A stretch of DNA of 64,000 bases from AC-32 sp963754265 (GTDB taxonomy: Bacteria; Actinomycetota; Thermoleophilia; Gaiellales; Gaiellaceae). The stretch covers positions 162,058 to 226,057 of the forward strand of contig CAVWFB010000015.1 of NCBI GenBank assembly GCA_963754265.1. Reading direction: 5' to 3'. The notes under the pieces were generated by a model that saw only the letters and a program-made list of their open reading frames with translations, had not been told where the DNA came from and searched no databases. Made by a program: the position numbers and the translations under genes. Of this stretch, positions 58,680 to 64,000 are shown in pieces (position 1 is the first letter of the stretch; every line of letters starts with the position of its first letter).

Positions 58680-58928
58680 TCAGCCCTCTTCGGGCTGCTC
58701 GTCCTCGTCCAGCCCGCGCGGGGGCCAATCGGGCTCCGGCGCGTCACAGCGGCTCGAACAGTGGAGCGAGGCGATGTTCTGCAGCGGTATCAGGATGTGG
58801 CCGTTCAGCTCGAGGTGCGCGACGTCGTCGAGAAGGCAGTAGGCCGTGAGCACTCCGTCCTGGTAGTCGCCACCGAAGAGCGCGACCTCCACCTGCTCGC
58901 CCTTGTACTTGTTGGTGTAGTCCTCCAC
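58680..58928 (-). CDS. Small acidic protein of unknown function
   Basis: An 82-residue soluble protein from a GTG. The segment YKGEQVEVALFGGDYQDGVL, then ELNGHILIPLQNIASLHC, suggests a small beta barrel (SH3- or LSm-like), with an acidic tail DEDEQPEEG. Two Cys (C77CxSRC-type) lie near the end. No family recognised. It sits between the histidine phosphatase and the HtpX-type gene, all on one strand. Confidence 0.6.
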   Translation of the reverse strand: MEDYTNKYKGEQVEVALFGGDYQDGVLTAYCLLDDVAHLELNGHILIPLQNIASLHCSSRCDAPEPDWPPRGLDEDEQPEEG

Positions 58929-58938
58929 CGCCTCGGCC

Positions 58939-59525
58939 TCAGTCTACTCGCCGCAACTTTCCGTCCTCGACCGCGAATTCCGCGACGAATGCGTTTGCCG
59001 ACGACCGGCCCCCGCCGACGCGCCTCGGCGTGCGTGATCTCGTCCGCGAGGGCGTACACGGCCCGAACCGGTCCGCCGTGCGACACGGCGAGGATCCGTT
59101 CGCCCTCGTGCGCGGCGGCGAGCTCGAAGAGCGCGGCGATCGACGCGTCGACCCATCTCCTCGTAGCGTCTCGCCGTCGTTCCAGCCCTGCCCGTAGTCG
59201 AGCCAGCGGGCGAACTGCTCCGGGAAAGCGCTGCTCGATCTCGGCGCGCGTCAGGCCCTCCCACGACCCGACATCCACCTCGCGCAGCGCGTCGACCGGC
59301 ACCGGCTCGAGACCGTGCGGAGCGGCAGCGATCTCGGCGGTCTCGAACGCCCGGCGCAGCGGGCTCGAGTAGACGGCGTCGAGCGACTCGTCCGCGAGGG
59401 CCCTCGCCAGCTCGGCCGCCTGCGCGCGACCGGTGTCGTTGAGCGGCGGGTCCGCATGGCCCTGGAAGCGGTTCTCGCGGTTCCAATCGGTCTCGCCGTG
59501 GCGGGCCAAGCAGGATCGTCGTCAC
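58939..59525 (-). CDS. Histidine phosphatase (phosphoglycerate-mutase-like), multiply frameshifted
   Basis: About 190 residues spread over three frames. The catalytic RHG motif is in LLARHGETDWNRENRFQGH, restored by dropping a base near 59513. YSSPLRRAFETAEI and REVDVGSWEGLTRAEI follow, then the second His in ILAVSHGGPVRAVYALADE. Indels near 59513, 59220, 59165 and 58990 break the frame; the last is in an AAA run. The fold covers phosphoglycerate mutases and broader phosphatases such as CobC; the substrate is not determined. Start is GTG 59525. Confidence 0.7.
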
Positions 59526-59547
59526 GGCCGGACTACACTACCCGCCC

Positions 59548-60332
59548 TTGGATCTCGGCCTGCGTGACCGGGTGTGCGTCGTCACCGGCTCGACCGGGGG
59601 CATCGGCCTCGCGACCGCGAAGCTGCTCGCGGACGAGGGGGCGCGCGTCGTCGTCTGCGGCCGCGACTCCGAGCGTGTCGAGCGGGCGCGGGAGGAGAGC
59701 GGCGCCGCCCTCGGGGTCGTCTGCGATCTCGCGGAGCCGGCCGCGCCCGGGGAGCTCGTCGCCGAGGCCGCCGGGGCCCTTGGCCCGTCGAGTGCCTGGT
59801 CAACAACGTCGGCTCCGCTTACCAGCGTCGGCTTCGAGGAGCTCACCGACAACCACTGGGAAGAGATGTGGCAGCTGAACGTGATGAGCTACGTGCGCGC
59901 GATCCGGGCCGTGCTCCCTTGGATGAAGGAGCACGGCCGAGGAGTGATCGTGAACGTCTCCTCGACGGCGGGAAGCGTCCCTCGACCGGGATGCCGAACT
60001 ACTCGGTGACGAAGGCCGCCGTGCTCTCGCTCTCCCGCCTGGTCGCCGACCTCTACGCCGGCGACGGGATCCGGTGCAATGCGGTCGCTCCCGGGCCAAC
60101 CGCGACCGAGGCCTGGCTGGGCGACGGCGGCCTCGCCGACCAGCAGGCCGAGCGGAGCGGAAAGGGACGCGACGAGGTGCTCGAAGCGGTCGGCAAAGGA
60201 CGGCCGCTCGGGCGTCTCGCGCAGCCCGGCGAGATCGCCGCGGTGATCGCCTTTCTCTGCTCCGAGCGAGCCGCGTACGTGACCGGCGCGGCCTGGAGCG
60301 CGGACGGAGGGACCGTCCCGATCATCATCTAG
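59548..60332 (+). CDS. Short-chain dehydrogenase/reductase (frameshifted)
   Basis: About 260 residues. VCVVTGSTGGIGLATAKLLA is the NAD(P) site, CLVNNVGSAYQRR is the NNxG motif, VNVSSTAG holds the catalytic Ser, and YSVTKAAVLSLSRLVADLYA is the YxxxK active site. AYVTGAAWSADGGTVPIII ends the protein. The NNxG block is read in another frame between about 59785 and 59835 (one base missing, then one extra), and a further one-base loss occurs at GCGGGAAG near 59970. Start is TTG 59548. Substrate unknown. Confidence 0.8.
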
Positions 60333-60425
60333 CGCTGAGCGCGCGAACAGACGACCGCCAGATGTCGTGCAGGCCGCCGAAAACCAGAGCCTCTCTCGCC
60401 CGGCCGAGCGACTAGCATCGCCTCC

Positions 60426-61400
60426 ATGCCGGAGCTAGCCGGAAGGACGGCGGACGCCTTCGAGGCGGGCGTCCGCGAGCACGAGGAACGGTGGCTCTCA
60501 CCGCTCGCCGTTCGCTCGTTCGAGACGCGCGGGCGCGCGCGCGAGGAAGAGCCGTGCCTGCTGCGCACGCCGTTTCAGCGCGACCGCGACCGGATCGTCC
60601 ACACGAAGTCGTTCCGGCGGCTGATGCACAAGACCCAGGTCTTCGTCGATCCCGCCGGCGACCACTTCCGGACGCGCCTGACCCACACGCTCGAGACGAC
60701 CGGCATCTCGCGCGGGGTCGCCCGCGCGCTGCGGCTGAACGAGGATCTCGTCGAGGCGATCGGCCTCGGTCACGACCTCGGGCACCCGCCGTTCGGGCAC
60801 GCCGGCGAGGAGGCGCTCGACGCCCTGCTGCAGGAGCGATTCGGCCGGCACTTCCGCCACAACGAGCACTCGCTGCGCGTGGTGGAGGTGCTCGAGCGCG
60901 ACGGGCGCGGGCTCAACCTGACGGCCGAGGTTCGCGACGGGATCCTCCACCACACAGGCCCGGACGAGCCGGAGACGCACGAGGGGAAGATCGTCCGCCT
61001 CGTCGATCGCGTCGCGTACATCAACCACGACATCGACGATGCCGTCCGCGCCGGAGTGCTCGACCCGGGCGAGTTGCCGCAGACGGAGATCGACCTGCTC
61101 GGCCCGACGGGCTCCAGGCGCATCGACGCGCTCGTGCACGACCTGGTCGAGACCTCTGAGCGGGCGGGCGACATTCGCCAGAGCGACGAGGTCGGCGCCG
61201 CGATGCTCGCGCTGCGCAGCTTCATGTTCGACCGCGTCTACCTCGGCGAGGCGGCACGCGCCGAGCACGCCCGCGCCCATGCGACGGTGACGCGAATCTT
61301 CGACCACCTGATCGAGCGTGGCGATTCGGTCGACGAGGTGGTGGACTACGTGGCCGGGATGACGGACCGGTTCGCGCTCAGCTACGCCGAGTCGCTCTAG
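60426..61400 (+). CDS. dgt: Deoxyguanosinetriphosphate triphosphohydrolase-like protein
   Basis: A 324-residue HD-domain enzyme: PFQRDRDRIVHTKSFRRLMH, metal His in RLTHTLETTGISR, HD pair in AIGLGHDLGHPPFGHAGEEA, and a distal Asp in RVAYINHDIDD. Family members cut dNTPs to nucleoside and triphosphate. As in many Actinomycetota, the gene lies directly before dnaG, sharing one base with it. Confidence 0.93.
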   Translation: MPELAGRTADAFEAGVREHEERWLSPLAVRSFETRGRAREEEPCLLRTPFQRDRDRIVHTKSFRRLMHKTQVFVDPAGDHFRTRLTHTLETTGISRGVARALRLNEDLVEAIGLGHDLGHPPFGHAGEEALDALLQERFGRHFRHNEHSLRVVEVLERDGRGLNLTAEVRDGILHHTGPDEPETHEGKIVRLVDRVAYINHDIDDAVRAGVLDPGELPQTEIDLLGPTGSRRIDALVHDLVETSERAGDIRQSDEVGAAMLALRSFMFDRVYLGEAARAEHARAHATVTRIFDHLIERGDSVDEVVDYVAGMTDRFALSYAESL

Positions 61401-63046
61401 TGGCGCGGATCAAGGACGCATCCGTTCGCGAGGCCGTCGAGGCGGCCGACATGGTCGAGGTCGTCCAGGCGCGGACGCAGCTGCGCAAGGCCGGCGCCCG
61501 CTTCACCGGGCTCTGCCCGTTCCACGACGAGCGGACGCCGAGCTTCTCGGTCAACCCGCAGGACAAGCTCTACTACTGCTTCGGCTGCGGCGCCGGGGGC
61601 GACATCATCAGCTTCGTCCGTGAGACGGAGCAGCTCGACTTCGCGCAGGCGGTCGAGTGGCTGGCCGAGCGCTTCCGCGTGACGCTGGAGTACGAGGAGT
61701 CCTCGCCGGAGCGCGACGCCGCCCGCAGCCGGCGCGAGCGCCTGCTCGCGCTGCTGGAGCAGGCGACGAGCTTCTACGAGCGCTTTCTCTGGGACTCGGA
61801 TGCCGGCCGGCCCGCGCGGGAGTACCTCGAGAGCCGGGCCCTCGGCGAGGAGGTGTGCCGCGAATACCGGCTCGGGCTCGCGCCAGGCGGGTCGACGCTC
61901 GCCCGGAAGGCCCGCGAGAAGGGCTTCACCGCGGCCGAGCTCGCCGCGGCGGGCCTCGTCAACCGGCGCGGGAACGACTACTTCGCGGGCCGGCTGCTCT
62001 TCCCGCTCGCGGACCCGCGCGGCCGGGTGCGCGGCTTCCAGGCGCGCAGGCTGCGCGAGGACGACCCGTTGCGGGCGAAGTACGTCAATTCACCCGAAGG
62101 CGAGCTCTTCCGCAAGGGCGAGCTGCTCTACGGGCTCGACCGGTCCCGCACGGCGATGGCGAAGCAGGAGCGCGCGATCGTGGTCGAGGGGAACACCGAC
62201 GTGCTCGCACTGCGGCAGGCGGGGCTCGAGCCGGTCGCTGCCTCGATGGGAACGGCGCTCACGGAGCGTCAACTGAAGGAGCTCACGCGCCTGACGCACA
62301 AGGTCTATCTGTGCTTCGACGGCGACGCGGCCGGAGAGGCAGCGACGCTGCGGGGGATGGAGCTCGCGGCCGCACAGGACATCGACGTGCGCGTGGTCGC
62401 GCTGCCGCCCGGGGTCGACCCGGCCGACGCGGCGGAGAGCTTCGAGGAACGGCTCGCCGGCGCCGAGAGCTACCTCGTCTACCGCGTTCGGCTGGAGACC
62501 GAGCGCACGCCCGACCGGCAGGAGGCGTTTGTCCGGGTCCGCGAGGTGCTGTCGCGCTTCGAAGACTCGCCCGAGCGGCAGGACGCCGTTCGGCTCGCCG
62601 CCGACCGACTCGACCTGCCGAAGGAGACGCAGGCCGGCTTCGCTCCGGGGAAGAGCGGGCGCGCGACGGGCGAGATCTCGCCGCGGCTGCTCGAGAAGGG
62701 CTCGCGACTCGAGCGCGACGCCCTTGCCGGCGTGGCGGCTCACCCCGGGCTGCTCCCGCTCTTGTCCGAGCTGGCGCCGGAGCACTTCGACGCCGAGCTG
62801 CACCGCCGAGCGCGAGCACACCTGCTCGAACCGGGCGACCCGGATGCGGAGCTCGTGCCCCTCCTGGCGGAGCTCGATGCACGGGCTGCAACCGAGGGGA
62901 TCGACGACGAGACCGCCAAGGAGCTGCTCCTACGTCTCCGGGAGCGCCAGGTCCGGCGAGAGCTCGCGGGCGCCGACCTCGAGCGGACGAAAGAGCTCCA
63001 GGACCAGCTCGAGGCGATCCGCGCGACGGCCGCGAACCTGGCCTAG
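61400..63046 (+). CDS. dnaG: DNA primase
   Basis: A 548-residue primase. The CHC2 zinc finger is GLCPFHDERTPSF to YYCFGCGAGGD. The TOPRIM core has AIVVEGNTDVLALRQAG (Glu) and YLCFDGDAAGEAA (DxD). The C-terminal helicase-binding domain is short (about residues 430-548). It makes RNA primers for replication. Start is GTG 61400. The stop lies inside the first unit of a 102-bp tandem repeat. Confidence 0.95.
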   Translation: MARIKDASVREAVEAADMVEVVQARTQLRKAGARFTGLCPFHDERTPSFSVNPQDKLYYCFGCGAGGDIISFVRETEQLDFAQAVEWLAERFRVTLEYEESSPERDAARSRRERLLALLEQATSFYERFLWDSDAGRPAREYLESRALGEEVCREYRLGLAPGGSTLARKAREKGFTAAELAAAGLVNRRGNDYFAGRLLFPLADPRGRVRGFQARRLREDDPLRAKYVNSPEGELFRKGELLYGLDRSRTAMAKQERAIVVEGNTDVLALRQAGLEPVAASMGTALTERQLKELTRLTHKVYLCFDGDAAGEAATLRGMELAAAQDIDVRVVALPPGVDPADAAESFEERLAGAESYLVYRVRLETERTPDRQEAFVRVREVLSRFEDSPERQDAVRLAADRLDLPKETQAGFAPGKSGRATGEISPRLLEKGSRLERDALAGVAAHPGLLPLLSELAPEHFDAELHRRARAHLLEPGDPDAELVPLLAELDARAATEGIDDETAKELLLRLRERQVRRELAGADLERTKELQDQLEAIRATAANLA

Positions 63047-63246
63047 GCGCCGCTTGCGGCGCCGACACTCAGGACGTACGGGCCAAGCCCGTGCGTCCGT
63101 CTGAAGTGACCGGTCGACACGGCGGGAATCAACACGAACGGCTCCTAGGCGCCGCTTGCGGCGCCGACGACTCAGGACGTACGGGCCAAGCCCGTGCGGC
63201 CGCTGAATCGACCGATCGATACGGCGGAATCATCACGAACGGCTCT
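63042..63246. repeat. Two tandem copies of a 102-bp structured repeat after dnaG
   Basis: Unit 1 (63042-63143) and unit 2 (63144-63246) share long identical blocks: CCTAGGCGCCGCTTGCGGCG, TCAGGACGTACGGGCCAAGC and ATCACGAACGGCTC-type ends. Each unit can form GGCGCCG-CTTG-CGGCGCC and ACGGGC-CAA-GCCCGT hairpins. The dnaG stop lies in unit 1. No T tract follows, so these are not ordinary terminators. Confidence 0.75.
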
Positions 63247-63280
63247 CGGTCGCCGCTACTATTCGGCCCGCCGAGCACGT

Positions 63281-63353
63281 TCCCCGGTAGCTCAATTGGC
63301 AGAGCATCCGGCTGTTAACCGGAGGGTTGTTGGTTCGAGTCCAACCCGGGGAG
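63281..63353 (+). tRNA. tRNA-Asn(GTT)
   Basis: A complete 73-nt cloverleaf: acceptor TCCCCGG with CCGGGGA, D arm AGCTCAATTGGCAGAGC, anticodon loop CTGTTAA giving GTT, and T arm GTTGG TTCGAGT CCAAC. The discriminator is G, and CCA is not encoded. The 343 bp that follow (63354-63696) contain no gene or RNA I can support. Confidence 0.95.
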
Positions 63354-63696
63354 TTTTGGTACCGGACCCGGTACCTCTCAGAAGCTGTGGAGTGTCCGTT
63401 ACGCCCCCGCTGCTCACCGCCTGCGAATAGCCTCGCCGGGGAGGAGCGGGAGGCTGTGATCGTGAGCCCGCTCCGGCGATGCATCCGCCTAAGTAAAGCG
63501 CGCGTCTCCCTGAGCGTCTACGAGACGTACGACGGTGGGGGCTCCGCCCTGGGCCTTCGGAAATCGTCTTGGTCGGCTCGGCCGTGCCGCCGGGTCACGT
63601 GCCGCAGACGTAGAGAGACAATGCCGACTGCTGAGCACACTCGCGGCCGCTAGTCGAACCTCTGAACCGTCGCGCCGATGACCTACTCAGCAAGCC

Positions 63697-63807
63697 TTAA
63701 GTCCGGCTCGAAGAGACCGGTCTGGTATGCGGGGTGCACGCCACAAGCAGGACGGCGAGGGTCGCCATGAGCATCGCGAACGTCGTAGCAGCGCGTGAAC
63801 GACGCAT
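63697..63807 (-). CDS. 36-residue putative lipoprotein
   Basis: ATG 63807 follows AGGAAGAG. The product MRRSRAATTFAMLMATLAVL continues to LVACTPHTRP: a basic start, a hydrophobic core and an LVAC lipobox, then about 12 residues. It resembles tiny entericidin-like lipoproteins in layout only. The short length limits confidence. Confidence 0.35.
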   Translation of the reverse strand: MRRSRAATTFAMLMATLAVLLVACTPHTRPVSSSRT

Positions 63808-63891
63808 CTTGCTCTTCCTCTTTTCATGGGTGGCGCGGACGCTAATGCCTTATGAGATCGCATGGAGCTAGGTGTGCGGAACAGGGAAGAG

Positions 63892-63945
63892 TTCCCCGGG
63901 TTGGACTCGAACAACAACCCTCCGGTTAACAGGCCGGATTCTCGT
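63892..63945 (-). other. Degenerate tRNA-Asn 3' portion, inverted relative to the intact gene
   Basis: Read on the minus strand, ATCCGGCCTGTTAACCGGAG, then GGTTGTTGTTCGAGTCCAAC and CCGGGGAA, match the anticodon arm, T arm and acceptor end of tRNA-Asn with one extra base in the anticodon arm and one missing in the T arm. The 5' half is not recognisable. It lies about 540 bp from the intact tRNA-Asn and in opposite orientation. The last bases of the window show nothing further. Confidence 0.6.
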
Positions 63946-64000
63946 CGGAGCACTCCGCGGGCCTCCGCCCCAATACGAAGCAGCTGCCCGTCACATTGCT

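Overview
This window is high-GC bacterial chromosome with dense operons, many GTG/TTG starts and a complete 16S-23S-5S operon. The 16S sequence and gene content (dgt-dnaG pair, PASTA-tailed class A PBP, UdgX, GatCAB) fit Actinomycetota. My best guess is a Thermoleophilia (Gaiellales-like) lineage, but I judged this by eye and ran no alignment. I see no prophage, CRISPR array, transposase or plasmid functions.

Layout: 0-7.6 kb holds lipid and phosphate enzymes (two PAP2 proteins, one fused to a diacylglycerol-kinase domain; DUF1206; PhoD-like phosphatase; phospholipase-D-type synthase). 7.8-10.6 kb is a run of small stress-type proteins (SRPBCC, a long coiled coil, tiny membrane proteins). 10.9-17.6 kb carries YihY, PPK2, a P-type ATPase broken by three +1 indels, a tRNA 3' remnant, an encapsulated-ferritin-type protein without a shell gene, and a beta-hydroxyacid dehydrogenase. 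17.6-27.3 kb is a respiratory island: a two-component system divergent from a cbb3-type oxidase operon whose last gene is a very large, divergent oxidase-I-like fusion. 27.3-32.5 kb has two orphan Flp-type pilins, a GT2 glycosyltransferase, a lipoprotein hydrolase, UdgX and tRNA-Cys.

32.6-48.9 kb is mostly housekeeping: HMG-CoA reductase, a diiron protein, FolD, cold-shock protein, GatC-GatA-GatB, an M23 endopeptidase, a serine/branched-chain amino-acid run (class V aminotransferase, SerA, YbaK, IlvE, DegT), a RemA-like protein, an MFS exporter and alkyladenine glycosylase. 48.9-57.8 kb has PBP1, divergent tyrS, and the rRNA operon. 57.8-64 kb has an HtpX-type protease, a histidine phosphatase and an SDR (all with several indels), dgt, dnaG, a 102-bp structured tandem repeat, tRNA-Asn and an inverted degenerate tRNA-Asn copy.

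Single-base indels break at least seven otherwise intact genes. They go in both directions and several lie in short homopolymers, so they look more like consensus errors than biology; resequencing should precede any claim of pseudogenisation. The most interesting items are the oxidase operon with its large terminal fusion, the P-type ATPase with an altered ion-binding motif, the shell-less encapsulated-ferritin homologue, the TGAC repeats spaced 11 bp apart before the oxidase, and the post-dnaG hairpin repeat.
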